This document shows, one piece after another, positions 47,036 through 57,923 of a stretch of 64,000 nt of DNA. A program made the translations under genes and the position numbers. The notes beneath the pieces are model-generated. The model ran no database searches, was not told where the DNA came from, and saw only the letters and a list, made by a program, of their open reading frames with translations. This stretch comes from Cyanophora paradoxa. Taxonomy: Eukaryota > Glaucocystophyceae > Cyanophorales > Cyanophoraceae. Numbering within the stretch: position 1 is the stretch's first letter; the number at the start of each line of letters is the position of its first letter. The stretch is taken from NCBI GenBank assembly GCA_004431415.1, contig QPMI01000056.1, forward strand, positions 62,001 to 126,000. Direction: 5' to 3'.

Positions 47036-47610
47036 TGTTAAGCCTCGTCCTAGTATAGGCGCTCTTGGGCCCGCGCCCGCTTTTGTCGTCTCCGGTCTAG
47101 AGGCCTTTCACGTGCACTGAGTCATCTACAAACCGCCGGCGCCGGCGCCTGCCCATCCAAACATACACCTAACCGGATCCCTCTCTCATTCCGGAAACAA
47201 GAAAGCCCCCTCTCGATCTGGGAATTGGCTAGCGCTCGGGCTCCGGGTCCTAGCGATGCGACCGTCGGACCCGACCCTTATATTTTTGCCACTGGGCCAG
47301 CCGCCCGCTCTCGGCCCTTGGTCCCCGGTCTGGAGACCTTTCGTCTGCATGCGCAAATCAAACCGCCAGACTCTGAGAGCACCCCGCCCGCCCCCTATCA
47401 GAAAGAATAATTAACTAGCTATCGGCGTCCCTCTGCGCGAGCTTCAGGGGGAGCCAGGTCTAGAGACCTTTCATCTACAACCCGCGATGGCCTCCGCCCC
47501 CATCGGTTCGCGAACTCCCGCAGATCCCGATGCAGGCGCTGGTCGACACGGCGGAGACGGACCTCATGGAGATGCTCGGCCACCACTGCCGGCTCCGACG
47601 GGGGGGGGGG
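47036..47610 (+). pseudogene. Truncated copy of the bestrophin penultimate exon and its 5' intron
   Basis: 47060-47160 matches the bestrophin intron at 26745-26915 (GCGCTCTTGGG, CCGGTCTAGA, CCGGCGCCTGCCCATCC). 47515-47598 matches the penultimate exon at 26990-27060: CAGATCCCGATGC then GACACGG then GAGACGGACCTCATGGAGAT, encoding ETDLMEMLGHH. It differs at several codons (Pro-Ala to Gln-Ala, Ala-His to Gly-His, Arg to Cys). No upstream channel exons are present, so it cannot make a channel. The copy is interrupted at the G-run that follows the donor. Confidence 0.85.
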
Positions 47611-47670
47611 GGGGGGGGGAGGGGGGGTGGGGCTGGGGGGTGGGGGTGGGGGGGGGGGAGGGTTAGGGAA
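47595..47670. repeat. Poly-G tract
   Basis: Long G-runs broken by A or T. It occupies the same place, just after the exon copy, as the poly-G run at 27066-27090 in the parent gene. Confidence 0.9.
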
Positions 47671-47754
47671 GGAGAAAATTTTAAAGCTAATTAAGGAGGC
47701 CTCGCGCCTGCTTAAAGCCCACGGTGCCGCAGTGCCACGGTGAGGCGTTGCGGG

Positions 47755-48410
47755 ACGGGGCGCGCAGCGACGGACGGCGGCGGACGGCGGCGAGTGGGGC
47801 GAGAGGGGCGCGGCGCAGCGGGGTGGGAGCCCGCGGCAGCGGACGGCGGCGAGAGGGGCGAGAGGGGCGCGGCGCGGCGGGGCGAGAGCCCGCGGCGGCG
47901 GACGGCGGCGAGAGGGGCGCGGCGCGGCGGGATGGGGCCCCTCTGCAGCGGACGGCGGCGAGAGGGGCGGGGCGCGGCGGGGCGAGAGCCCGCGGTGGCG
48001 GACGGCGGCGAGAGGGGAGAGAGGGGCGGGGCGCGGCGGGAAGGGAGCCTGTGGCGGCAGACAGTGGCGAGAGGGGCGAGGCGCGGCGGGAAGGGAGCCT
48101 GTGGTGGCGGACGGCGGCGAGAGGGGAGAGAGGGGCGGGGCGCGGCGGGATGGGGCCCCTCTGAAGCGGACGGCGGCGAGAGGGGTAGGAGGGGCGGGGC
48201 GCGGCGGGATGGGGGCCCGCGGCAGCGGACGGCGGCGAGAGGGGAAGGAGGGGCGGGGCGCGGCGGGATGGGGCCCCTCTGCAGCGGACGGCGGCGAGAG
48301 GGGTAGGAGGGGCGGGGCGCGGCGGGACGGGGGCCCGCTGCGGCAGACGGCGTCGAGAGGGGAAGGAGGGGCGGGGCGCGGCGGGATGGGGCCCGCGGCA
48401 GCGGACGGTC
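47755..48410. repeat. 59-bp GC-rich tandem minisatellite
   Basis: About eleven diverged units built on GCGGCGAGAGGGG...GGGGCGCGGCGGGATGGGG(C)CC followed by CAGCGGAC. The unit length is about 59 bp, with some shortened to about 48 bp. It is inserted between the two halves of the broken bestrophin copy. Confidence 0.88.
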
Positions 48411-48770
48411 AGCAGTGCATTCTGCGGATGATGCTGGCCTCCACGCCGCATGCGCAGGCCCCCGCCCCGCCTCCTGATGCAGCTGGAGGTCAGCTCCATG
48501 AGGGCCAGCATCACCAGCGTGGAGATGAGGCGGCCGCGGAAGGCCCGCGATCAAGGAGGCTGTGTGTGGTGGGGGGGAGGGGGGATGAGAGAGGAGGGGG
48601 GGGGGGAGAGGGCGGGCGGAGGCGGGGCGCGCGGCGGGTCCGCTCGCGGGCGAGGTCAGCCGCTGAGCTGCAGGTCGGACGGCGCCTGCAAGTCGCGCAA
48701 CCACGACGTGACCACGCGCAAGATTCGATCCAATGCATGCAAAACCGCGCGTGAGGAGCGGGGTGTGGGG
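48411..48770 (-). other. Possible exon fragments of an unknown gene
   Basis: The minus strand shows the hydrophobic segment GRLISTLVMLALMELTSSCI (about 48540-48470). Upstream is LDRILRVVTSWLRDLQAPSD (about 48735-48675). The two could be joined through an intron. The plus strand is also open. I do not recognise the product; it may be a gene fragment carried with the satellite DNA. Confidence 0.25.
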
Positions 48771-49090
48771 GGGGGGGGGGGGGGGGGTGAGGGGGCGGGG
48801 GCCGGGGGGCCGGGGGGGGGGGGGAGGGGGAGGGGGGCGCGGATCGCGGACGAGGCCCGGCGGCCCCTCTTAGGATGGGGGGCCGCCGCCCGGCCCGGAT
48901 CAGAGCTAGAGCCAGGGAGGCGGGAGGGAGGAAGGAAGAGGGGGAGGGGCCGGGGGGCGGGGCTGCAGCTGGCCGGGGGCTGGCCGGGGTTGGCCGGGGT
49001 TGGCCGGGGTTGGCCGGGGCTGGCCGGGGCGGGGCGCACCGCGGGGAGGATCGCACCATGGCCACCAGGAGACCGGGAGGGGGATATATA
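48771..49090. repeat. G-rich tract with 12-bp tandem units
   Basis: Poly-G runs (48770-48830) are followed by five tandem GGCCGGGGTTG(G/C) units at about 48970-49030. No gene is seen. Confidence 0.8.
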
Positions 49091-49279
49091 TAGAGGCGGA
49101 AGGTCCTACGGCGCTCGTGTACGGGGGCGCCCTAGGGTGCACGTGGGTAGGGGCTGGGAAAGTCGAGGGCGGCCCGGCCGCCCCCGGCCCCGCACCCTCG
49201 GGGCGTGCCCACGCCTAGGCCCTCAGGGCCTCGCAATCGTCGCCGCGGCCGCACGGACGCGGGGCGGGGCGGGGCGATC

Positions 49280-49570
49280 CGGGAATGCGCAGCTGGAGGA
49301 GCTGGCGCCGGACAGCCCCGGGAATCGAACCTGCACGCGTACGAGAGCTACGTCGTTGGCGGCGGCGCGTATCGCAAACGGGGCCGCGCGCGCGCAGCGG
49401 GCCGGCCTGGGCGTCAGAAGGATCGGACGTGGGGTATACGTATATACGTACCCAAGGGTGTCTCATCATCATTTCGAACTCGAGCTCGGGTTTGTAGCTC
49501 ACTTCCTGCAGGGAGCTCGATAGTTAGCTAATTATCCTTCTTCCGTGCGGGAGTCGTAAAGATTATTGTG
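49280..49570 (+). pseudogene. Truncated copy of the bestrophin last exon and 3' UTR
   Basis: GCAGCTGGAGGAG(C)TGGCGCCGGACAGCCCCGG at 49288 matches 27178-27220, followed by ACGAGAGCTAC-TCGT(C/T)GGCGGCGGCGC. Small insertions break the frame (GGGAATCGAACC versus GGGAACC), and the stop codon TAG has become TAT. CTTCCTGCAGGGAGCTCG and AAAGATTAT-GTCGAAG at 49501-49580 match the parent 3' flank at 27350-27415. This is the second half of the duplicate that starts at 47.04 kb. Confidence 0.85.
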
Positions 49571-49955
49571 TCGAAGACAATTGCTAACAAAGCAAACACG
49601 TGAACTAAAGCTAGAGCTGCCTAGTGAGCCGGAATAAAAACTGCAAGCACGCAACTGTGTACATTCAGGCTAATTAAAGGATTGATATCGATATTCGAAT
49701 CCAAGATAAGATAAGATATAGCGCACAGAACCAAAATAAACACTGATCATGATTTACCTATGAGCCTCAGAAGTGAAAAGCAAGTAACGCGGGTTCGGAC
49801 GGGTCCGTACACGCATCCGATGATCCGCAGCTAGAGCTATATAAAGCTACATCTCAGAGTCTAGACTATTAATTATAATGCGGGACCTATCGCTATAGCT
49901 AGATCACTGTCTGCGAAGACGCAGAGAAGCCAATGTCCGACGGTCCCAGGGCGCA
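49571..49955. other. Gene-free AT-rich spacer
   Basis: It contains an AAGATAAGATAAGATATAG tandem (49703) and short palindromes. Nothing coding is supported. Confidence 0.5.
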
Positions 49956-50390
49956 ATGAAGACGGAGAGAAGCCGAAAGAAGGAGAAAGCTGAAGGTCCA
50001 GAAAGGAGAGAAAGAAGAAGACAAGAGGTCCGTTCCATGGAAGGTGGAATACCAAACCGCCCGCGCGCCTTTGCCCCGTCCTTAAGAAGAGGAAAGCAAA
50101 GAATAAGACGAAGAAGAAGCACAGAAGCGATCGAAAGTCCCACGGTCCACTTCCTACGGAAGGGAAGAAAGGAAGAGGAGGAAAAGAAAGCAAATCGGTC
50201 TCCGACGCTCCCGCAAGAGCTTCGGAATTCGAAGCGGCGCGGCGCCAGGCACCGACTCGGCGAGCCGGGGCCGGGGCCCGGGCCAGACGGGCAAGGGAAG
50301 GAGGGCCGGGGCCGGGGCCGGGCGGGCGGGCAGCGAGCCGGGGCGGGGGCCGGGTCCGGGGCGGGGCGGGGCAAGGGATTAGAAGCTTAA
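49956..50390 (+). CDS. Weak candidate: Lys/Arg/Glu-rich ORF
   Basis: An ATG-initiated plus-strand frame of 144 codons encodes a highly charged N-terminal half (KTERSRKKEKAEGPERRERR) and a Gly/Ala/Arg-rich end. Parts are internally duplicated (50173-50215 and 50398-50445 share GGAAAAGAAAGC and TCTCCGACGCTCC). It could be a nuclear basic protein, or simply purine-rich DNA read as protein. No intron or homology evidence supports it. Confidence 0.2.
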   Translation: MKTERSRKKEKAEGPERRERRRQEVRSMEGGIPNRPRAFAPSLRRGKQRIRRRRSTEAIESPTVHFLRKGRKEEEEKKANRSPTLPQELRNSKRRGARHRLGEPGPGPGPDGQGKEGRGRGRAGGQRAGAGAGSGAGRGKGLEA

Positions 50391-50499
50391 GGAAGGCAGG
50401 AAGAAGAGGAAAAGAAAGCGAGCTGGCCTCCGACGCTCCGGGGCCAGGGGCCGAGGCCGGGGCCGGGGCCGGCGCCGGGACCCGGCGGGGCAAGGCAAG

Positions 50500-50750
50500 G
50501 GATGGATGGATGGAGGGAGGGCCGGGGCGGGTGACGGAGGCCTGGCCCTCCATCCGCAGGGGAGGGGGGGGGGGGGGATGGAGGCCTGCCTGGGGAGAGA
50601 AGGTGGCCGCCATCAGCCAAGGTGCACGTGGGGCCACAGCACGGGGGGGGGGGGGGGGGGGGGGGGAAGGGAGGGCGCACGCGGACGATGGGAATGAGGG
50701 GGGAGGATCACCGGATCCGGGGGGGGGGGGGGGGGGATGGAACAGGAGGC
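50500..50750. repeat. G-run cluster
   Basis: Three poly-G runs (about 50561, 50642-50667 and 50720) alternate with GGAGG and GGATGGAT units. This lies on the 3' side of the minus-strand coding block. No gene is seen. Confidence 0.85.
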
Positions 50751-50883
50751 CCGGAGGTTGGAACAGGAGAGGAGATCTAGGGCTCCGAGCGGGCCCGCCG
50801 GGCCGGACCGGGCCGGCCGCGATCGGCCAATGCCCCAGCGCGCGCGCGCTGCCATGGCTCTGGGTCTGGCCTCGGGATGGGCG

Positions 50884-51610
50884 TCAGCCGCTGGTCGAGC
50901 TCCGGCGAGCAGCCGCGCCGGGCCGGGCCGGCGCTGCGGCTGGCGCCGGCATCGGAGCCTCCGGGGCCCGCGCCGACGACTTGCCCCCAGTTGCGATTGG
51001 AGCGCTAGCCCCGGATCCGGACCCGAGTCCGGATCCGGAGGAAGCGCTAGCGCCGGCGCCTCCGGATCCGGACCCAAACCCATGCACATGTGATCCTCCT
51101 GATCCGGATCCGGGCGTCGGTGTGGGCGCCGCCGCGGCCGCTGCCGAGCTCGAGACCCACCTGTGCGACGTTTTATTTCGAAGGCGAAAAAGGAAGCGGA
51201 GGCGACAGGCGTCTTCTCTAGGACCGCCGGCCAGGCCTAGGTGATCATAAAAAGGAAAGGCGACAACACTGACATGGTGGAGAGCATTTAAGAGGGTTTA
51301 AGAGAATTTGAAAGACATATCTAAAGGGGCCCTCCATCTAGATCTGGCCCGGGATCGATATCCTAAGCAGCTATATTGCTAGTCGTAGCGCGCCCGGTCC
51401 CCGGATCCGGGGGAAACGAAACCGGTACCCACCTGTGGAGGCGTGCCTCCGGGGGCGATGGGGGGACGATCACCGTACCCAGCTGGACGGAGGCCATCGC
51501 CGGCTGCAGGGGGGCGAACCCGGAGGAGGAGCCCTCGCCCCGCGCCGCCCGCCGCGAGCTCCGGCCCCGGTACCGCCGCCGGCAGTAGCACGAGACGGCG
51601 GCCACTGCGC
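50884..51610 (-). CDS. Possible cytoplasmic-tail exons, Gly/Ser-rich
   Basis: 51363-51605 (minus) encodes CYCRRRYRGRSSRR and LQLGTVIVPPSPPEARLHR-like sequence. About 50884-51200 encodes HRWVSSSAAAAAA followed by a Gly-Ser-Gly string made from repeated CCGGATCCGG. The composition matches the intracellular tails of the other surface proteins in the window. It may be a continuation or the 3' end of the gene at 51.84-53.46 kb. Frame choice is uncertain. Confidence 0.3.
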
Positions 51611-51841
51611 GAGCAACAGCGTCAGTCGACGTCTCACGATCGATATCGATGTCAGAGCTCCGCCTAAAAGCTGTTTGATCTCATCACAAACAAATCTGTC
51701 GGCCACAAAGAAAGAGCTAAGGTGCTCGTGGTGGTACGGAAGCAGTTATCGTTTGCGGTCGCGTAACGGTTTGTAGCAAGATGCATGACGTTGGGCTATA
51801 TATAGCTATAGCTTTAGTTTGCGTTTCTTCTTAGTTTATAA

Positions 51842-53456
51842 TTAGCTTAGTTTAGCTTTGATTCGTTTCTTTTTAGTTAGAGCTAGGCGCGCGAGCGCTA
51901 GCGCACCGACGAGGACGAGGAGCGCCGCGCCGAGGGCCATGCCGACTGCCGTCCAGAGGGCCGCCCGCGAGGTCGCCTCGCGATCGTACACTGTCTTCGG
52001 GTTCGAATTCGATCCCGAGCCGGAGCCGTTGACGCCGGCGCCGCGCCAGCCTTCCCAGCGGAGGCCGCGGCCGCCAGCGGCCAGTGAACGGGTATCCGGA
52101 GGCTCGCCCGGGCCCGGGCCCTGCAGCTGCGGCTGGGCCGCCCCCGGATCCGCCCCCGGATCCGGACCCGAATCCACCTCGGTCGACGTGCGCGTCTCGC
52201 TCGTGTCGCCGCCGCCGCCGCTGTTCTCGAGTCCAGACGCCCCGCCGGCAATCCCCCGATCCGGATCCGCCGCTGCCTCGAGCTCCTTATCATGAGCCAG
52301 AGGCGCCGTTGCCGCCCCGTGCTGGCCGGCGTCGTCGTCGTCGTCGTCGCCGTCGTCGCCGCCGCCGCCGCTGCCATTGTCGGATCCAGATGCCCCACCG
52401 ACGTCGACGCTGGCCGCCTCGCCCTCGATCTGCGCCGGCGCCTCCAGCGACCGGCGCCGCCTCGAGCTTGCGATCGTTGCCCGCCCGACGGGGGCCGCAT
52501 GCGCAGCGGCCGCTGCCGGGGCGACGTCAATACCGACGGCAGCGGACCGGACCGGAGGGCAAGCGGCGCCAGCTTACCGCGATCGCGACTGCGAGCGCCG
52601 AACCGATCCGAGGGAAACCGCACAGAGAGGTGCGAGCGCGCTGCCGGCACGTGCACCGGATCCGGAGGCGCATGCGCAGCGGGCGGCCCCGGACCCGAGG
52701 GCAAAGCCGCGTCGCGCTCCGGCCACGTCCACGTTGACGGCTGCACGTTGCTGGCCACGAGTCCGGCGACGCGATGCGCTTGCGCAGCTGCAGACGACGT
52801 CGACAACCGCATCGCCTCCTCCTCCGGCGTCGACTCTGCTGGCGCCGTTTCAGGTTCAGCTTCGTGCGCACCTGTCAACAGCATAAGCAGCTCGCACCTC
52901 GCGCTCGCTGCCGATACGCTCTGATCCACAGGTTAACGTTGCGCCCGAGCTGGTCGCGGCCGATCACGAGTCCGCCCATGCGCATGGAGAGCTGCAGCTG
53001 AAGCAGCAGCGCGAGGGTCACCAGTGCGCCCGTCGCCAGCGCTGCGAGCCGGATCCAGCTCGCGGCTGCTGGGCTGGATCCGGAGGCTGGAGCTACAGCT
53101 GGTTGAGCCCGCGGCCACGGCCCCCGTTTCCTTCGGTCCCGACGCATAAACTGGCATCGCCGGACGAACAACGGCACCTCCGGGTCCTCTTGGCTCCAAG
53201 CCCACGGCCAGTTGACGTTGCGCATGCAGCGGACGTTGCGCATGCCGGCGCCGGCTTCGACGTCGACATCGTCGACTACGGTGTAGGGCCGCACGTGCAC
53301 GTGCACGTGCACGGCGTCGCCGCATACAGCTGCGCATGTCGGACAACAACTGAACGTGCGCGTTCTCTCGCCCCTGCAGCTGTGCGAAAGTCTGCGCCGA
53401 AAGACAGGGTCATACGGGCGCATGTCACCATGAGAAAAGGTCTCATCGGTGCGCAA
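51842..53456 (-). CDS. Putative membrane protein(s) with acidic Gly/Ser-rich region
   Basis: Two hydrophobic helices are visible on the minus strand. LAALATGALVTLALLLQLQL (about 53055-52996) lies in a frame running from 53456 to 52875. AALWTAVGMALGAALLVLVG, with following LALARLALTKKKR, lies at 51960-51870, in the frame that stops at 51842. Between them are likely exons with PAESTPEEEAMRL (52.83 kb), WTWPERDAALPSGP (52.72 kb) and the acidic DDGDDDDDDAGQHG (52.32 kb). An intron G|GTGCGAGC...TTGACAG (about 52897-52873) fits this genome's donors. I do not recognise the family. It may be one gene or two, and the start is not determined. Confidence 0.4.
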
Positions 53457-53459
53457 ATG

Positions 53460-54400
53460 CCGCGCCCAGATATCGATTTAAAGGCAAACGCTGCTTCCGC
53501 GAGCGCACCTGGGGTCTCCGGCCGCGGATGCTCGACAGGCAATGGTGTCCTCGATCACTTCGCAGTCGACGTTGGCGTTAGCGAGCACGTCCCGCCATCC
53601 TCGGCCGCGGCCCTCGAGCTCGAGCTCGAACCCCCGACATCGATCCGCCTCGAGTTCGCCCCAGCCGCGGGCTTCGTCGCGGTCGCCGCGATCGATATCG
53701 GCGCCGGCCACGCGTGCGGCCGCGGCCGGATGCAGGGCGGTCCTCCGATCGGTTGCTAGCGGCAACGACTCCATTTGAGCGCCTGCGAACGCTGCAGCTG
53801 CGCGGAGTCAGTACCGTACGGTGCGCGGATCGATATCCGGATCCGGAGTCAGTTATCATCAAGCTCAAGCCGGTATGTTACTTGAAAGAGATCTAGACAG
53901 CGACACCGAAATGATGATGATGTGGAGAGCGCAATTGGCAACGCACGATGGCAACGTTAATCGCACTAGTCTCCCTGATCATGATAAACATATATCGATT
54001 TAAAAACGTCAACGTCGGGGCCGCGGGCGCGCCTCACGACCACGTGCACGTCGACGTCGACGTCTAGATTTCGAATTCGGGCTTAAGCTTCGCCGAGTCG
54101 CGCGCAATCGATTGCAGGACCGTGTGATATCGATACATGTACATATGCTTATGCAATTGTTTCGCACCTTGAACGGCATGCGTAGATCTTGAAATTGTAT
54201 TACTTATAAGGCCCACGCGCGTCGCGCAGGCGCCCGATTGGAAGAAAGACACCAGCTCTCGATCTGAAGTACCCTGCGCATGATCATGAGCAAACGAGTA
54301 ACTATAAGCTTTAGCGCCAAAGAGCATATTTATATCACACTGTGACAGTCCGACTCGCGACAATCGCGTATCACAGGTATTAAAGGAATGGATCTCCACA
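53460..54400. other. Unassigned stretch
   Basis: Mixed composition with clusters of GACGTC/GTCGAC palindromes (54045-54065) and GATATCCGGATCCGG (53830). Open frames exist in both directions without splice support. It may include upstream exons or the promoter of the minus-strand gene. Confidence 0.35.
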
Positions 54401-56114
54401 ATCAGTTAAACGTCAAAGCTCATGATTGCAAGAACACGCATAAATTAAAGTGTACGAACGTTAACATGGGGCATTCGCAAATCTAGATGCAGACCTAGCA
54501 TATAGACATAGACAGTGCGTCCCGGTTGAGCACATCACACTTAGACGAGTGCTGGCAGAAAGGGGATATCATGATCAAGATCGAGCTAAGAAGCCACAAT
54601 GTTTAGATTGAAGGCCGTGCGGATAAGTATCTGGCCAATTGCTGTACATGTACGACTGGCGCACCGCTGTCATTGCCGAGTCGCAATCGCAAATGCCCAC
54701 TGCTGTATGCAGCAGGCAGCAGGCCTAGGTTTGCCGGCCTGCGCAACAGCCTCCCCCCCAGATTCACGATCTACGCCAGTTCCTGCTGCGCGCGCAGAGG
54801 ATCGGGGCACGTTAGCGAAACTCGGAAAGCGTTAAACCTGCGAGTGATTTGTGGATGGGATCCATTTAACGAACCTTCCTCCGCAAGCATACTTTAATTT
54901 GATATGGAGAGCACGGTGCTGCGAAGAGCTCGAGGGCTGTTTAATTTGTGGTTGGAACTTGCAACTTGCAAGTCCCGGACTCCGGGATGAATTTCGAACC
55001 TGCCAGCGATCATACGCATCATGATCATGAGTGTTAGCGTGAACAGCCTGGCAGTGTGAATGTCGCGATCATCGGATAGCGTTCCATGCATATACATATG
55101 GCCAGCGGCAGCAGTGGCCACTGCGCACCTTCTGAAGGTTGCAAATGCTTGCGTAGGCACATATATAGGCCTGTCGCCACCTCCGCGGCCGAAAATGACT
55201 TATAGCGATGCCCCTGGCACAGCTGCAGGCTGCAGCTGCAGCTGCAGCTGGCAGCTCCTACTGATCATATGCATGACCCGCGGCGTGTACATGTCCTGCA
55301 GCTGGCAGCTCCTACTGATCGTGACCCGCGGCGCTGAAGCGTTGCATGCATATGAACCTTGACCGTCGGACGCTGCAGACGGCCGGCCTGCAGCTGGGGA
55401 CTCGGCTGAGTTTACGCATGCGCAGCTGCAGCTGCTGCGCTCATGATCACCGTACGCGTGGCACGGTCAGCGTGCGGCAGCGGACACCGCAGCTGTAACG
55501 TTAACACCGGCCGCGGCCATGCACATGGGAATTCGAAGCCGGCCGATCGCGAATGGAGCGCGCCGCGCGGCCCGCGCCCCGCCGGCGCCTTACGCGTGCA
55601 TGGGCGGCGTGGCAAGGCGGCACTGCGGCAGGCCGGGCGACTCTGACTGTGTCTGACTCAGTGATATCGATGGGGCGAACGGCCGCGAACCCCTCTGATC
55701 CCCTCATCATGCATATATGGCATGACTCGGCAGTGAGTCGGCACTGAGTCGGCACTGACTCGGCAGGCGATCGCGAGAGATTCGCGACTCGGCGGCCGCC
55801 GGGCGAGCTCGAGCTCGAGCTCGACTCGAGCCGCGCCGCCCGGCCACCGTCACGCATGGCACTGCGGCACCGTATACGTACGCGTGGACCGCGGCGTGGT
55901 CCGTCACTCACCGTCCGTGGGATCGACGTGGCCCGTGGCACGCGTGACGCGCGCTCGCGCTCGGCCCCGGCCCGGGCCGGCGCCGGCGGCCCGGCCCGCC
56001 AGCAGGCTGCCACTGGCCGGCGTGGTACTACCGTACTACTAGGTTGCCACTACCGGTACTAGACTACCGTGTAATACTTATAATTAATTACCGCGCTGAC
56101 ATAACTACTGCGCT

Positions 56115-56305
56115 ACCATGCATATTACTGCGCTCAAAAGTTTTAGAACGCAGTAATTTGGTAGCGCAGTATTACCCCCTTAAGCTTTGCTAACAAATAA
56201 TAGATTTTCGAGGCCGATGGAACGCAGTAATTTGGTAGCGCAGTAAAGCGCCTACCGGCGCAGATCTAGAAAATTTGGAACGCAGTATTTTGTGGCGCAG
56301 TAAAT
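56115..56305. repeat. Interspersed AACGCAGTA(A)TTTGGTAGCGCAGTA repeats
   Basis: AACGCAGTAATTTGGTAGCG starts at 56150 and 56220, and a variant AACGCAGTATTTTGTGGCGC at 56279. Related ACTGCGCTACCATG and TACTGCGCTC at 56107-56135 are in inverted orientation. The set could fold into hairpins (CAGTA/TACTG). Confidence 0.85.
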
Positions 56306-57564
56306 AAGTGTTACACGGTAGTACTGGACTCACTGGAGACTAGAGCTTTCCGAGTCCGGACCGTCGGACTCCGGTCCCCGGATCCGACTCACCATCCGAG
56401 GACCGAATTGCGCGACTCGGAGTATGCATGCGCATGGCATTATATTGTATGCATATGGAGTAGTAGCGGGCCTACGTATACCGCCGCCAGGCTACCGGCG
56501 CGGTTTTATATATATACCAGTACCGTACGCGTAGTACATGCATGATGGATAATGCGTAATGGATTCGACCGGGACGTCCGACGTCGACGGTCATATTTCG
56601 CATCATCATGGCATAGCTAGAGATCGAAGCCTTGAAGGGTCGGTTTTTATTATTATAACGACATATAATTGACCGTCATATTGTTGTGTTTTACGGTATA
56701 CGTATGCATCATGCATGATGCCGCAGCTGCAGCTGCATGCAGACATACTAGTACGCAATATCGTGAGTCCGACGTATATATATATACGTACGCGCCGCGC
56801 GAACTTCCGAAGTTCCGATCGCGAAGTTCGAATTCGAATTCGGAACTCGGAGCTTCCGAAGTTCGGAAGTTCAAAGTTGGGCATTCAACGCGTACTGCGG
56901 CAAGTTACCCGCCGGGCCGGTGACCCGTGACGGCGTGTCCACATTAATATATTGTAATTTGTAAGCAAACTAGTACTTGTGATTCAAGAAGTAAATCAAT
57001 GAATTGTGAATTGTGCCACGGTCACCGTGGCACGGTGCACGCGTGATGCGTCACGCACTATTTACCGCCGAATTACGTATCATAGATTCATAGTATACCG
57101 GTACGGTGATACCGTAGATCTACGACGTCCGTACGGTCGACGGGGGGGACGCGACAGATTCTAAAAGAAATAAATTACATATATGTGTAAATATGCATCA
57201 CATATTTGCTCAAATATATACACGGCCGCGGACTCTCAGGAGTCAGTCCTGACTCACGGTAGTCAGGACTCAGGAGTCAGGATCCGGAGTCAGGACTCAG
57301 GAGTCATGACTCATGATCATGATCAGCCTCAGATCAGGCCCTGGGGCCCCTGACTGAGGCTGACTCACGGTGAGGCCCGTGAGGGGCGCGGTCCGGCTGC
57401 CTGGCAGTGCCTGGCAGTGGCTGGCAGCCTGGCACTGCCTGCTGCCTTTCTGCCTATTTCACTGAGTCAAGTCTGCCTCTCAGAGTCTAGCCTACCGGTA
57501 GTGGATCTGCGGCGAGGCTCTGCCCCGGCCCCCGGATGCAGCCTTCCGAAGTTCGCATGCAGTG

Positions 57565-57835
57565 CTTCGAAATACCGTGTAACAGGAAAATACTGGACGC
57601 TGAAAATTAGTGGAGCCGGAAATTAGTGGACCAAAATCTTGACTCAGTCCACTAATTTCCGGCTCCAGTATTTCTTTGCTGCTAAGCTGCCCCGTACAGT
57701 ACCCCCCAAAACTACCGCCCCATACAAGCCTGAACAGGTTTTGGTCCACTAATTTCGGGCTCCAGTATTTCGCCTATGGGACGGCCAAGTTTTACGATCC
57801 ACTAATTTCCGATCTGGTATTTTCCTGTTACAAGG
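57565..57835. mobile_element. Small foldback/MITE-like element
   Basis: The outer ends TAACAGGAAAATAC (57580) and GTATTTTCCTGTTACA (57818) are inverted. Inside, CCACTAATTTCCGGCTCCAG occurs in both orientations at about 57607, 57648, 57752 and 57798 with variation. The whole 270 bp could form a branched hairpin. No ORF is present. Confidence 0.7.
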
Positions 57836-57923
57836 TAATAGACTATTAATAGTAAAATAGACAGCTGCGAGCTAATCGAGATTCTAACTTGAAAGCTTGC
57901 AAGCACTAAGTACTACGGTAGTA

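Larger units (their letters stand above)
54400..57923. other. AT-rich intergenic region with palindromic and micro-repeats
   Basis: No coding exon is supported. Notable are (CTGCAG)(CTG) clusters at 55220-55310, GAGTCGGCACT units at 55730-55765, a GACTCAGGAGTCA ladder at 57228-57325, and the two structured repeats listed separately. The right end is the 3' flank of the NHL gene. Confidence 0.6.

Noticed and set aside
48411-48770. Part of the bestrophin duplicate
   Set aside because: The hydrophobic segment LISTLVMLALMEL does not match any bestrophin exon in the window. It lies between the two halves of the duplicate as foreign sequence.
57225-57325. GACTC/GAGTC ladder as a regulatory array
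   Set aside because: It is low-complexity palindromic sequence with irregular spacing and no nearby gene start. A site-array claim would need expression data.
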